NCBI RefSeq assembly: GCF_000022905.1
Contig: NC_012590.1
Span: 372,001 to 436,000, forward strand
Direction of reading: 5' to 3'
Length of the DNA stretch: 64,000 nt
Origin: Corynebacterium aurimucosum ATCC 700975
GTDB lineage: Bacteria; Actinomycetota; Actinomycetes; Mycobacteriales; Mycobacteriaceae
Made by a program: the position numbers and the translations under genes. Below the pieces are notes generated by a model. It was not told the origin of the DNA. It saw only the letters and a program-made list of their open reading frames with translations, and ran no database searches. Positions 16,536 to 24,796 of the stretch are shown here, one piece after another. How positions within the stretch are numbered: the stretch's first letter is position 1; every line of letters starts with the position of its first letter.

Positions 16536-16608
16536 AGGGGCGTGGCGCAATTGGTAGCGCAACGGTCTCCAAAACCGTAGGTTGCAGGTTCGAGTCCTGT
16601 CGCCCCTG
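16536..16608 (+). tRNA. tRNA-Trp (CCA)
   Basis: The acceptor AGGGGCG pairs with CGCCCCT, and G16608 is the discriminator. The anticodon stem ACGGT/ACCGT surrounds loop CTCCAAA, with anticodon CCA at 16569-16571. The CCA end is encoded (16609-16611). It lies 28 bases before secE, the usual tRNA-Trp-secE-nusG order of actinobacteria. Confidence 0.97.
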
Positions 16609-16636
16609 CCACATCACTTCCAAGGAGGGAATCGCC

Positions 16637-16963
16637 GTGAGCGATGAAAAGCAGCCGAGCACCGGGGCTCCGCGCCCAACCGGCAAGCGTCAGCTCTCTG
16701 GCGCAGCGACCACCTCTACTGATTCCTACACCGACAAGCGCGTCGTGCGCGTCGAGGATAAGAAGGAAGATTCTTTCGGCGGATCCGTCGGCTCCTTCCC
16801 GGGTGAAGTCGTCTCTGAGATGAAGAAGGTCGTGTGGCCTACCGGCAAGGAAATGCTCCAGTACGTTCTGGTGACCTTCGCCTTCCTTGTCGTCCTCACC
16901 GCTCTGGTGTGGGGCGTGGACACGCTGACCGGCCTCGGAGTTGAAGCAATCCTCGCGCCTTAG
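16637..16963 (+). CDS. secE: preprotein translocase subunit SecE
   Basis: SecE clamps SecY in the Sec channel. This is the short Gram-positive form (108 residues) with a polar Lys/Thr-rich N-terminal tail of about 60 residues, the conserved VVWPTGKEM amphipathic helix near residue 72, and a single C-terminal transmembrane helix (about 80-100). The GTG at 16637 has AAGGAGG eight bases upstream; the long open frame before it overlaps tRNA-Met and tRNA-Trp and is not coding. Confidence 0.95.
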   Translation: MSDEKQPSTGAPRPTGKRQLSGAATTSTDSYTDKRVVRVEDKKEDSFGGSVGSFPGEVVSEMKKVVWPTGKEMLQYVLVTFAFLVVLTALVWGVDTLTGLGVEAILAP

Positions 16964-16983
16964 TAAACTAATCTCATACTTTC

Positions 16984-17035
16984 ATCCCGCCGCCTTCCCG
17001 CTAGCTCGACTAGGGGAAACGGCGGGATACTTTTT
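16984..17035 (+). terminator. terminator or attenuator between secE and nusG
   Basis: ATCCCGCCG (16984-16992) pairs with CGGCGGGAT (17020-17028), and the stem continues with TTCCC/GGGAA and CTAG/CTAG around a small loop. AC and then TTTTT follow. The stem is long and strong, so most secE transcripts may stop here, leaving nusG with its own promoter. Confidence 0.85.
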
Positions 17036-17102
17036 GTCCTAGTCCCGCCGGGTACCCTGGTGGGGGACTAGAAGAATGAACACCAATTTGGAGTAGCAGA
17101 CA

Positions 17103-18011
17103 ATGAGCGAAGAAAACACTGGCACCTCCCTCGAGCAAGCCATGATCGATAACGTCCAGGAACAGGCCGCTGAAGCGGTCGAGGCTACTGAGGAAAACCA
17201 GCAGCCGCAGGAGGAACTGTCCGCCGAGGAGAAGGAAGCTGCCGAGAAGGAAGCTGCTACCAAGGCCGCTGAGGCTGCTCTCGGTGGCGTCTCGGACGAG
17301 GCTGAAGGCGAGGGCACGGGGGAGGCGTCGGCAAGCGCTGAGGCGGACGCCGCCGCTGCCGCAGACGCTGAGTACAAGTCCCGCCTGCGCGCCTTCACCA
17401 AGGAGCTGAAGAAGCAGCCGGGCCAGTGGTACATCATTCAGTGCTACTCCGGTTATGAGAACAAGGTAAAGACCAACCTCGACATGCGTGCCCAGACCCT
17501 CGAGGTGGAGGATTCCATCTTTGAGGTCGTCGTGCCTGTCGAGCAGGCCATCGAAAAGAAGGACGGCAAGAAGAAGGTAGTCAAGCGCAAGCTGCTGCCG
17601 GGCTACGTGCTGGTGCGCATGGAGCTTAACGACGCCGCCTGGTCCGTGGTCCGCGATACCCCGGGCGTGACCTCCTTCGTGGGCAACGAAGGCAACGCGA
17701 CCCCGGTCAAGATCCGCGACGTGGCCAAGTTCCTCATGCCGAACGATCCGACGGTCTCTCCGGAGGCCTCCGCAGCCGACTCCGAGGGCGAGCAGGTTGT
17801 GGCCATGCCGGAGAAGGAGGCCGCCAAGGCCTACGCGCACGACTTCGAGGTGGGCGAGGCCGTCACCATCCTGTCCGGCCCGCTGGCTTCCGTGTCCGCC
17901 ACCATCTCCGAGATTGACCCGGAGACCGGCAAGATGCAGGGCCTGGTGTCCATCTTCGGCCGCGAGACCCCGGTGGAGCTGTCCCCGACGGAGATCGAGC
18001 GCATCTCCTAA
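17103..18011 (+). CDS. nusG: transcription termination/antitermination factor NusG
   Basis: NusG binds RNA polymerase and links it to Rho and the ribosome. The 302-residue protein starts with an acidic Glu/Ala-rich extension of about 95 residues that is disordered, a feature of actinobacterial NusG. The NGN domain follows (QWYIIQCYSGYENKV near 109; KLLPGYVLVRM near 165), and a KOW domain closes the protein (FEVGEAVTILSGPLAS near 250). An acidic linker of about 30 residues separates NGN and KOW. The ATG has GGAG upstream. Confidence 0.96.
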   Translation: MSEENTGTSLEQAMIDNVQEQAAEAVEATEENQQPQEELSAEEKEAAEKEAATKAAEAALGGVSDEAEGEGTGEASASAEADAAAAADAEYKSRLRAFTKELKKQPGQWYIIQCYSGYENKVKTNLDMRAQTLEVEDSIFEVVVPVEQAIEKKDGKKKVVKRKLLPGYVLVRMELNDAAWSVVRDTPGVTSFVGNEGNATPVKIRDVAKFLMPNDPTVSPEASAADSEGEQVVAMPEKEAAKAYAHDFEVGEAVTILSGPLASVSATISEIDPETGKMQGLVSIFGRETPVELSPTEIERIS

Positions 18012-18176
18012 AAAGCGATTTTGAGCTGGGCGCACGGTGTTCTAAACTTGAACGCCGTGCGCTTTTGCGCATCTTGAAACGTTCATCCTCCGGTGGCCCA
18101 CAATGCGTGAGCATCCGGACGGGGCGCTGTTATTCATCGTGGCGGCACTCCGGTACCACAGGAAAGAGGTAATTCG

Positions 18177-18620
18177 ATGGCTCCCAAGAAGAAGGTCACT
18201 GGCCTGATCAAGCTCCAGATCGAGGCAGGCGCTGCTAACCCGGCTCCGCCGGTCGGCCCGGCACTCGGTGCCCACGGCGTCAACATCATGGAGTTCTGCA
18301 AGGCCTACAACGCTGCGACCGAGTCCCAGCGTGGCAACGTCGTGCCGGTGGAGATCACCGTGTACGAGGACCGCTCCTTCGACTTCAAGCTGAAGACCCC
18401 GCCGGCAGCTAAGCTCCTGCTCAAGGCCGCTGGCATCAAGAAGGGCTCCGGCGTTCCGCACACCGACAAGGTTGGCTCCGTGACCTGGGATCAGTGCAAG
18501 GAGATTGCACAGACCAAGTTTGAGGACCTCAACGCTCGTGACATCGAGAACGGCGCCCGCATCATCGCTGGTACCGCTCGCTCCATGGGCATCACCGTTG
18601 ACGGGGTCCCGGCTAAGTAA
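18177..18620 (+). CDS. rplK: 50S ribosomal protein L11
   Basis: L11 forms the stalk base with 23S rRNA and binds the factor-binding region. The 147 residues match the family in length and motifs: [20 protein letters not shown] near residue 10 (the Pro-rich thiopeptide-binding segment), and the C-terminal RNA-binding domain with GSVTWDQ and [13 protein letters not shown] site precedes the ATG. It is separated from nusG by 165 bases without an evident gene. Confidence 0.97.
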   Translation: MAPKKKVTGLIKLQIEAGAANPAPPVGPALGAHGVNIMEFCKAYNAATESQRGNVVPVEITVYEDRSFDFKLKTPPAAKLLLKAAGIKKGSGVPHTDKVGSVTWDQCKEIAQTKFEDLNARDIENGARIIAGTARSMGITVDGVPAK

Positions 18621-18633
18621 TAACCGAATCAGT

Positions 18634-18678
18634 GCGCGGCACGCCTAGTGCCGCGCGTGGCAGGGCCAGCTTCGGCCC
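18634..18678 (+). other. two hairpins between rplK and rplA
   Basis: GCGCGGCAC (18634-18642) pairs perfectly with GTGCCGCGC (18648-18656); a second hairpin GGGCC/GGCCC follows (18663-18667 with 18674-18678). No T run follows. They may stabilise the upstream mRNA or form part of an L1-binding site; in other bacteria L1 represses its own operon, but a match to that motif was not established. Confidence 0.5.
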
Positions 18679-18716
18679 GCTAGCACCACATCAATCCAAG
18701 AAAAGGAATTGCACTT

Positions 18717-19421
18717 ATGAGCACCAAGTCCAAGGCATACAAGGCTGCCGCTGAGCTGGTAGACCGCTCCCGCCTGTACCGTCCGATCGAGGCCGCCAAG
18801 CTGGCCAAGGAGACCTCCTCCAAGAACTTCGACGCCACCGTTGACGTTGTCTTCCGCCTGGGCGTTGACCCGCGTAAGGCTGACCAGCTGGTTCGCGGCA
18901 CCGTCTCCCTCCCGCACGGCACCGGTAAGGACGTCCGCGTGGCCGTCTTTGCTGAGGGCGACAACGCTGAGGCTGCTAAGGCTGCTGGCGCCGACATCGT
19001 GGGCACCGAAGAGCTGATCGCTGCCATCAACGAGGGCAACATCGACTTTGACGTTGCTATCGCTACCCCGGATCAGATGGCCAAGGTTGGCCGCGTTGCT
19101 CGCGTCCTGGGCCCGCGTGGTCTCATGCCGAACCCGAAGACCGGCACCGTGACCGCCGACGTGACCAAGGCTGTTGCTGACGTCAAGGGCGGTAAGATCT
19201 CCTTCCGCGTTGACAAGGCTTCCAACCTGCACGCCATCATCGGCAAGGCTTCCTTCGACGCTGAGAAGCTGGCTGAGAACTACGGCGCGCTGTACGACGA
19301 GATCATTCGCCTGAAGCCGTCCTCCGCCAAGGGCATCTACGCCAAGAAGATCACCATCTCCACCACCTCCGGCCCGGGCATCCCGGTCGATGCTTCCGTG
19401 GAGAAGAACTACACCGACTAA
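18717..19421 (+). CDS. rplA: 50S ribosomal protein L1
   Basis: L1 makes the mobile stalk at the ribosomal E site and can repress its own mRNA. The 234-residue sequence has the family signature around [17 protein letters not shown] near residue 138 and typical [17 protein letters not shown] near 23. AAAAGGA lies upstream of the ATG. It ends the L11-L1 unit and is followed by a terminator. Confidence 0.97.
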   Translation: MSTKSKAYKAAAELVDRSRLYRPIEAAKLAKETSSKNFDATVDVVFRLGVDPRKADQLVRGTVSLPHGTGKDVRVAVFAEGDNAEAAKAAGADIVGTEELIAAINEGNIDFDVAIATPDQMAKVGRVARVLGPRGLMPNPKTGTVTADVTKAVADVKGGKISFRVDKASNLHAIIGKASFDAEKLAENYGALYDEIIRLKPSSAKGIYAKKITISTTSGPGIPVDASVEKNYTD

Positions 19422-19451
19422 ATCGGTCTAGCGCATCGCGCTAAATGGCAC

Positions 19452-19483
19452 AGGGCTTCGAGGTTTATCCTCGGAGCCCTTTT
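19452..19483 (+). terminator. intrinsic terminator after rplA
   Basis: AGGGCTTCGAGG (19452-19463) pairs with CCTCGGAGCCCT (19469-19480) with one mismatch, then TTT. It divides rplKA from the convergent PLP operon. Confidence 0.8.
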
Positions 19484-19524
19484 CCTTTGCCCAGCCAGTC
19501 CCGTGGAGATAGCGGCTCGGATCG

Positions 19525-20913
19525 CTAGGCGTCGATATCGTCCGGCACCCAGTCGCGGCCGTCTGCGTCGAGGTAGACATTGCGTGCTAGCGGAATCTGG
19601 TGGGAGGCAGATTCCAATATATGCATGAAGTAACCGGCGGTGTTAGGGATGGCGAGGGTATCGCCCACCGCAATGCCCTCGGGGAAATCGAGTTCGCGGC
19701 GCAGGATGACTTCATCTTCGATGCAGTAGGCGCCCACCACGAACCCGGTGCGTGGTTCGCGATCCACCGCACCACGCTCTCCGGCAGTGGGGACGAGGAG
19801 CGGGTCGAGCAAGATATCATCCGCTGCAGTACGGCACTGGGTGCGGTTCATAGCTGCGCCGATGAGGGGCAGGCCGTCGGATCGCTCTTTGAGGAAGCTG
19901 ACCTCGGCGAGGATGATGCCGCAGCCATCGAGCAGGCTGCGCCCCGGCTCCAAGTGAAGAGAAATATTCCGCTCGCTCAAGGCACGGCCGGCGGGGCCAA
20001 ACCCGGCCACCTCACCAGAAAGCAGGTGGTTCAACCATTCGCCGCGGGTGGGCGTCTGCCAGAAAGGGTAGGTATTTGAGAGCGGGTCGGACTTCCACGT
20101 AAAAGGCTCACCGGTGCCGGCGCGCTGAGCTGCGATGCGCTCTTGGAAATACTCCCATTGCTCGCGGGATTCGAGGTAGCTCATGGGAACACCACCGCCG
20201 ATATCGATGAAGGAAGCAGGCTGGCCAACTAAGCGGAGGTGCTCGATGAGGGCGATGGCCTCCGCGAGTGCGGTGCGGCGGTCCGATTCGCTATAACCAT
20301 GCAGGTGTACGTGAACGCCGTCAGCGTGAATGGTTTCGGGCCAGGCATGGCTTTGCCATGCGTGAAGGAGCTCACCGAAGCGCGTCGGCGGAAGGTTATC
20401 CGGGTTGGGGGCAAGGCGCGGTGCGACGTGCGCGGTGTGGTTGAGGGCCTTGGCAAGGGCAGCGATGCGCTCGGCTTCCGCTCGCGAATCGCAAGAAATG
20501 GTGACTCCGCGGTCAATAGCTAGGCGCAGCAACGCGTCGGTCTTAATAGCCGCGCTGAGGATAATCCGCTCGGGCGCGACTCCACGGTTGAGCACTTGGC
20601 GCAGCTCATTTTCACTGGCCACGTCCACGCCCAGACCAGCCTCGCGGGCGGCGTCGACGAAGCACAAGGCTTTATTGGCCTTACGCGCGAAAAATACCTG
20701 TGTGTCTACGCCATGAGAGGCGCCGGCATCGAGGAGCTCTTGGGCGTTACGGCCCAGCGGTGCGGGGTGGAGCACATTAACGGGCGAGCCATACTCGGAG
20801 GTGAGGCGGGAGACTTGCTGCGGGTCAGCCACCAATTCTGACATCCATTCTTCCCACCGGGCGCGCAGCGCAACGGTGCCATGAACTGGTAACGGGGTGG
20901 TGTGGTTGGTCAT
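19525..20913 (-). CDS. Y4yA/SbnH-like PLP-dependent decarboxylase
   Basis: This 462-residue protein has the alanine-racemase/ornithine-decarboxylase fold (family of diaminopimelate decarboxylase LysA). The PLP lysine is Lys78 in FFARKANKAL; the phosphate-binding Gly loop is DIGGGVPMSY near 238, LEPGRSLLDGCG lies near 337, and the second-subunit active-site segment GAYCIEDEV near 402. Its best match by pattern is the Y4yA family; SbnH of staphyloferrin B synthesis belongs to the same group and decarboxylates a citryl-diaminopropionate intermediate. Its ATG overlaps the stop of the FAD protein gene (4 bases), so it is third in a tight operon. The substrate here is unknown; a siderophore-like or opine-like precursor is inferred. 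Confidence 0.8.
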   Translation of the reverse strand: MTNHTTPLPVHGTVALRARWEEWMSELVADPQQVSRLTSEYGSPVNVLHPAPLGRNAQELLDAGASHGVDTQVFFARKANKALCFVDAAREAGLGVDVASENELRQVLNRGVAPERIILSAAIKTDALLRLAIDRGVTISCDSRAEAERIAALAKALNHTAHVAPRLAPNPDNLPPTRFGELLHAWQSHAWPETIHADGVHVHLHGYSESDRRTALAEAIALIEHLRLVGQPASFIDIGGGVPMSYLESREQWEYFQERIAAQRAGTGEPFTWKSDPLSNTYPFWQTPTRGEWLNHLLSGEVAGFGPAGRALSERNISLHLEPGRSLLDGCGIILAEVSFLKERSDGLPLIGAAMNRTQCRTAADDILLDPLLVPTAGERGAVDREPRTGFVVGAYCIEDEVILRRELDFPEGIAVGDTLAIPNTAGYFMHILESASHQIPLARNVYLDADGRDWVPDDIDA

Positions 20914-22211
20914 GGGTTTCCTACTTTCTCTGCCCAGCGGGGGATGTCATCGTGCACGGAACGGTTCAACGAGTCATGGCCAGGAAGCTCAAGCTCATTC
21001 ATGCGGCCGATTTCCACGACGCCGGGGACATCGTGGAAAGGGGAGGGGGTGGCTTGGGGAGCTACGGTGGCATCGATAAGCAGGTCAATGCCACCCTGCT
21101 CGCGCCAGTGGTCTATCTGGTCCGGGGCGGCGAGGTAGCGGGTATCTACCACGCCGGTGTGGATGAGCTCGAGCAGGCGCCGCGCGGTGACCGGTGGTGG
21201 CCCAAAGGCCACGCGCTCGAGGGTGCGCGAGAGCTCACGGAACCCGGGCATGGGGCCATGGGCCTTATGCCAGTCCACGCATTCTTGAAAGAGCCCCCGA
21301 AACGCGGTGCCCACAGCCGCCGCCGGGGTAAGGGGCCCTGTGCCCTCAGCGGCGCGGAGGGAGGCGTCCAGCTCCGCGACGGCATCGCCGGAAAAGTCGT
21401 GGCCGTCGAGCACTGCAGCGAGGTCCCCGGTGGAAAACTCACCCAGCGATCCGGCGGCCGCCAGGAGAACGTCGCGCAATTCATCGGCATCTATCACGTC
21501 AGCACAGGCGCGCCTCACGTCGTTCGGAATCTCAGGCTGGGGCGCACTCGGAGCGGGCTTGACCTCCATGAAACGCCCGCTGCGGTTCACCGGGAAGATG
21601 ACCTCGGCGGTATCGCCGTACAGCAGGCAGACATCGATGAAGCTCAAGGCAGCACCGCGCACCCCAATCCGTCGCGGGCCACTGGGCAAATCGGCGCCGA
21701 AGTAGAGTCCGGTGACCGGAACGCGGGAAGGCTCGTGGACTAAGGCACCGGGGTGGAGGTGATCGTGGCCGGTGCAGACGAGGAGTTCGTCGAAGGGCGA
21801 GCCATCGACGATGAACCCGCCGTCAGCGGCAGACACCGAACGTACACGCTGGGGTAGGTGTCGAATGCGCACGTGCTGCGGGGCGCGGTACAGGGCAGCA
21901 GCCCACGTATCGGCCAGGAATTGCCCCACCTGCGCGCGCGGAGGGAAGGCATCGGTGGTGGATTCCCCGCGGCGGGTACACCAAGCGTTGAAGCTATCGT
22001 GTGCGGTGGTGACGATGGCGCAATTGACGTTAAGGCGCCACTGCGGCGGCTGCTGCGGGCGATACACCGCGCCGGCGCCAGCGGGGTAGGGATCAAAGAC
22101 GGTGATATCCACGGGGACGCGGGCGCGCTCGATGAGCTCTTCTACGGCCCACAGCCCGCGTGGGCCGCCGCCGATGATGGCGATGCGGCGGGAAGGTTCC
22201 TGCGGGCTCAC
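20910..22211 (-). CDS. FAD/NAD(P)-binding protein of the PLP operon
   Basis: The 433-residue protein opens with a Rossmann motif IAIIGGGPRGLWAVEEL near residue 10 and has the VRGAALSFID stretch near 183, both typical of the NAD_binding_9-type FAD/NAD(P)-binding family. The chain includes GAGAVYRPQQPPQWRLNVN (about 46), where members bind FAD. It is probably a cytosolic monooxygenase-like or dehydrogenase-like enzyme, but the reaction is not known. It overlaps both operon partners by 4 bases, which implies coupled translation and a joint pathway with the SbnA-like synthase and the decarboxylase. Confidence 0.75.
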   Translation of the reverse strand: MSPQEPSRRIAIIGGGPRGLWAVEELIERARVPVDITVFDPYPAGAGAVYRPQQPPQWRLNVNCAIVTTAHDSFNAWCTRRGESTTDAFPPRAQVGQFLADTWAAALYRAPQHVRIRHLPQRVRSVSAADGGFIVDGSPFDELLVCTGHDHLHPGALVHEPSRVPVTGLYFGADLPSGPRRIGVRGAALSFIDVCLLYGDTAEVIFPVNRSGRFMEVKPAPSAPQPEIPNDVRRACADVIDADELRDVLLAAAGSLGEFSTGDLAAVLDGHDFSGDAVAELDASLRAAEGTGPLTPAAAVGTAFRGLFQECVDWHKAHGPMPGFRELSRTLERVAFGPPPVTARRLLELIHTGVVDTRYLAAPDQIDHWREQGGIDLLIDATVAPQATPSPFHDVPGVVEIGRMNELELPGHDSLNRSVHDDIPRWAEKVGNP

Positions 22212-23224
22212 TCTGAATCCCCTTCGACGCGCGCGGCGAGCTCGGCAGGAGAAATATCGAAGTGCTCGCAGACCCAGGAATCGTTGTAGATGGTATCGAG
22301 GTAAGGCTGGCCACCGTCGTGGAGTACGGCCACGACCTCCGCACCGGCCGGAAGGGTAGGCGCGAGACGCTGGAATGCCGCGATGACCGCGCCGCCGGAG
22401 GCCCCAGGCAGAAGGCCTTCGGCCTGAGCGAGGCGACGGGCTGCCACAATGGCATCCAGATCAGGCACACGCTCTACTGAGGACGGCGAGAATTTGGTGG
22501 ATAGATCGGTGACAATGCCAGCACCATAGCCTGGCAGTATGCGGGTGCCGCGCTGGCCCCCAAACAGCACGGAGCCTTCGGCATCGACACCGATGGTTTC
22601 CGTATCAGCGCCAAGCTCAGTGAGCTTGCGCACGCAGCCGCCGAGAGTGCCGGTGGTGCTCATAGCGACGAGCAAGTGGGTGGGCGCCTGTCCGAGCTGG
22701 TCCATGATTTCCGTCATCGTGCCTTCGGCGTGGGCGTAAAAGGCGGCCTCGTTGGAGTACTGGTTGAGATTGAAAGAATCGGGGATCTCTTCTAGAAGCT
22801 CGGCCACGCGGGTGCGGCGGGCGGTGAGCCAATCGCCGGTTTCCGGGTCCGGGTGATCCAGTAATTCTACGCGGGCGCCGTAGGCCCGCATCGTGGCCAC
22901 GGTGGAGGAATTGACGCGCGGATCGACCACGCAGTGGAATTTCATACCCGCAAGTGAGGTCTGGCGGGCCAGCGCCATGCCAAGGTTGCCCGAGGAAGAC
23001 TCCACCAGGGTGCATCCGGGGCCTATGTCGCCGGCGTCAAGCGCGGCTTGGATGAGTGCGCGTGCGGTGCGCTCCTTGGCGGATCCGCCCACGTTGAATT
23101 GCTCTAGCTTGAGGTAGAGATGCACATCCGGTCGGGGGCAAATGGCCTCCACGCGCATCAGCGGGGTATGGCCAATAGGTGGTTGGGCCTGAGAATGAAT
23201 CCGTGGGCTGATCATTAGCCCCAT
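22208..23224 (-). CDS. SbnA-like cysteine-synthase-family PLP enzyme
   Basis: The 338-residue protein is a fold-type II PLP enzyme. The Schiff-base lysine is Lys50 in NVGGSAKERTA; the phosphate or substrate loop SSSGNLG lies near 90, and the ST-rich PLP phosphate loop (STTGTLGG) near 188. SbnA of staphyloferrin B uses O-phosphoserine and glutamate to make the precursor of 2,3-diaminopropionate, and its SSSGN signature is shared here, unlike the TSGNTG of true cysteine synthases. The context of a Y4yA/SbnH-like decarboxylase supports an SbnA role. AGAGG precedes the ATG at 23224. It is first in the three-gene operon; no DtxR box was seen upstream. Confidence 0.78.
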   Translation of the reverse strand: MGLMISPRIHSQAQPPIGHTPLMRVEAICPRPDVHLYLKLEQFNVGGSAKERTARALIQAALDAGDIGPGCTLVESSSGNLGMALARQTSLAGMKFHCVVDPRVNSSTVATMRAYGARVELLDHPDPETGDWLTARRTRVAELLEEIPDSFNLNQYSNEAAFYAHAEGTMTEIMDQLGQAPTHLLVAMSTTGTLGGCVRKLTELGADTETIGVDAEGSVLFGGQRGTRILPGYGAGIVTDLSTKFSPSSVERVPDLDAIVAARRLAQAEGLLPGASGGAVIAAFQRLAPTLPAGAEVVAVLHDGGQPYLDTIYNDSWVCEHFDISPAELAARVEGDSE

Positions 23225-23322
23225 GGTAGACCTCTGTCTGTAGCTTTTCTCGCCCGCTTAGTCTTTGATCTCCGCATAGGCATCGAGGGCAGTTTGGCGC
23301 GATTCCTTGTTAACGGCGTCAA

Positions 23323-23354
23323 GGCCTCCGCTCGCTTGCGAGCGGAGGCCCTTT
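23323..23354 (+). terminator. perfect 13-bp hairpin, terminator-like
   Basis: GGCCTCCGCTCGC (23323-23335) pairs with GCGAGCGGAGGCC (23338-23350) across a 2-base gap, so the effective loop is larger. CTTT follows on the plus strand. No plus-strand gene ends here, so its client is unclear. Confidence 0.45.
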
Positions 23355-23719
23355 CCCGTTTCTAGTGCTGGATTTGTGCAGGGGAATGACACTTTTCTCA
23401 CTGACAGGCAATTGGCAGGTTGATGGTATGGCATTACAAGGAACGTGCCGCATACTAATCCTTGTGCGTTTGAGAGAGGCGCATGAGAGATAGAGAGAAC
23501 ACCCTGAGTCTTGCAGGGCGGGCGGCGTGAGAAACCGCCTGATAAACAAGACCCCTTACAACGCGGGTTCCGGATTTAACTGGGACCCGCGTTGTGCTGT
23601 GTGCGCCCAAGCCAGGTGCTCCCTGCCTTGGATTCGGGACATGGGCTTAAGCGGGGATGCATCAGGCCTGGGGCAAAACGCGGGCGCTGGATGTAGATGG
23701 TTCTAGTCATAAGGTTTTC

Positions 23720-23813
23720 TTGGGGGCAAACAAACCATCTGGGGGAGTGAAGATGGTTCGTTTGGGGGCAAGTGAACCTTCTGACTGAAACCTCTTGACA
23801 GGAACCTTCTGAC
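23720..23813. repeat. clustered short repeats
   Basis: TTGGGGGCAA occurs twice, 42 bases apart (23720 and 23762). Between the copies, AACCATCT (23733-23740) and AGATGGTT (23751-23758) form an inverted repeat. Next, a unit close to GAACCTTCTGAC occurs three times in tandem (23774, a variant at 23787, 23802). The units look like a decayed array or a multi-copy intergenic repeat. Confidence 0.6.
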
Positions 23814-23877
23814 GGGAACCATGTGGAAGCGTACCGAGACCCACTGCCGGTTAAAGTATTAGATGCGTGCGAAGGAA

Positions 23878-24672
23878 CTAAGGTCGCGGCTTGCCTTTCA
23901 TCCAGTACACGGACCAGATGACGTCTTCGCGCGGCACGCACCAGTCATGCACGGCTATCGAGCGCACTGCTTTGGCCAGGTCCCCTTCGCCGGATACCCA
24001 CACCGAATCAGGCGCTGTATCCGCGGAGAAACGGGAACCAAGAAGCTGAACGGCGCGTGCGCTGTGTTCCTCGTGCGGGGCAGTGACCATGGTGAGCGAG
24101 TGAACCTTGCTACGCCACTTCTTTTCAAAGCCGTCTTCAATCTCGGCGTCATCCGCAATCATGGCAACGACGTCGACGCCGCTCAAGGTTTCCGGTGAGA
24201 AGGCTTCGTAGTGCTCCAGGATGTGCCATAGCGCTGGGAGAGCGGAGGCGTCCGCCAGTAATAGCTGTGACTTCTTAGGGGCCTGCCACCGTGCTTGCCC
24301 GGTATAGATTCCGGCGGTGTCTCCGGGTTGGGCCTTGAGGATCCACCGCGAGCCCGGGCCATTATCGCCATGGGTCACCACATCGACATCGATGGTGCAG
24401 GTTTTATGGTTGAGCCTGCGAATTGTGTACCACCGCAATGCCGGGCGTATGTCGTCGGGCACTCCAGTGACGGCGGCGCGCACATTGGCATCCTCAACTG
24501 GGAAGGGCGAAAACTCCTGCCCGTCCTGGGGCATGAGGAGGCCAAAATACTCATCAGGCCCGGCTAGGGGGTAGGAGCCGAAGGCAGGCGAGTGAAAAGT
24601 AAGGCGGTGCAGCCGCGGCTTGAGGCGGGTATTCCCCGTGAGGGTGACGGGTAATAAGCGGTGGTGCGTCAA
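23878..24672 (-). CDS. siderophore-interacting protein (FAD ferric reductase)
   Basis: The 264-residue protein fits the SIP family, flavoproteins that reduce Fe(III)-siderophores in the cytosol to release iron. N-terminal FAD domain: RLTFHS near residue 22 and the conserved RWYTIRRLN near 79 (R-x-Y-T motif for FAD binding). The C-terminal NAD(P)H/siderophore domain has LLLADASALPALWHILE near 137 and ends with the VYWMKGK-type signature. The start appears to be TTG at 24672, with AGGAA eight bases upstream; no ATG would keep the N-terminal domain. It is divergent from the ABC importer, and a DtxR-like box lies between them. Confidence 0.88.
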   Translation of the reverse strand: MTHHRLLPVTLTGNTRLKPRLHRLTFHSPAFGSYPLAGPDEYFGLLMPQDGQEFSPFPVEDANVRAAVTGVPDDIRPALRWYTIRRLNHKTCTIDVDVVTHGDNGPGSRWILKAQPGDTAGIYTGQARWQAPKKSQLLLADASALPALWHILEHYEAFSPETLSGVDVVAMIADDAEIEDGFEKKWRSKVHSLTMVTAPHEEHSARAVQLLGSRFSADTAPDSVWVSGEGDLAKAVRSIAVHDWCVPREDVIWSVYWMKGKPRP

Positions 24673-24718
24673 GGGAATTGTTCCTAGGTATGAGGGAAAT
24701 TTGAATCCATCATAGAGT

Positions 24719-24737
24719 AGAGGCTAGGCTAGCCTCA
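24719..24737. promoter_or_regulatory. DtxR-type iron box
   Basis: The 19-bp palindromic stretch at 24719-24737, with core GGCTAGGCTAGCC, agrees with the DtxR consensus (TTAGGTTAGGCTAACCTAA) at 14 of 19 positions by my count. It sits between the divergent siderophore-interacting protein and importer genes, so Fe-loaded DtxR would repress both in iron-rich conditions. Confidence 0.75.
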
Positions 24738-24796
24738 AATAAATTAGGAGTGCGAATGCTTATGTGCTCGCCCCCGTCGAAGGAAAGGTTTATTCC

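Larger units (their letters stand above)
23225..23877. other. 653-base gene-free region with hairpins and repeats
   Basis: No convincing protein is encoded between the SbnA-like gene and the siderophore-interacting protein gene. The stretch holds a perfect 13-bp hairpin at 23323-23350, an 11-bp hairpin ACAACGCGGGT/ACCCGCGTTGT at 23558-23568 with 23585-23595, and a repeat block at 23720-23813. The promoter of the SbnA-like operon should lie at the left end. The rest may be the remnant of a lost gene or a repeat-bearing intergenic element. Confidence 0.6.

Noticed and set aside
17010..18035. Open frame antisense to nusG
   Set aside because: It overlaps nusG fully and has low-complexity Leu/Gly composition.
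23720..23813. CRISPR array
   Set aside because: Repeat units are too short and irregular, spacers are absent and no cas gene is near.
23576..23941. Minus-strand open frame over the 23.7 kb repeats
   Set aside because: Its repeated CPQ residues derive from the DNA repeats and it lacks a good start.
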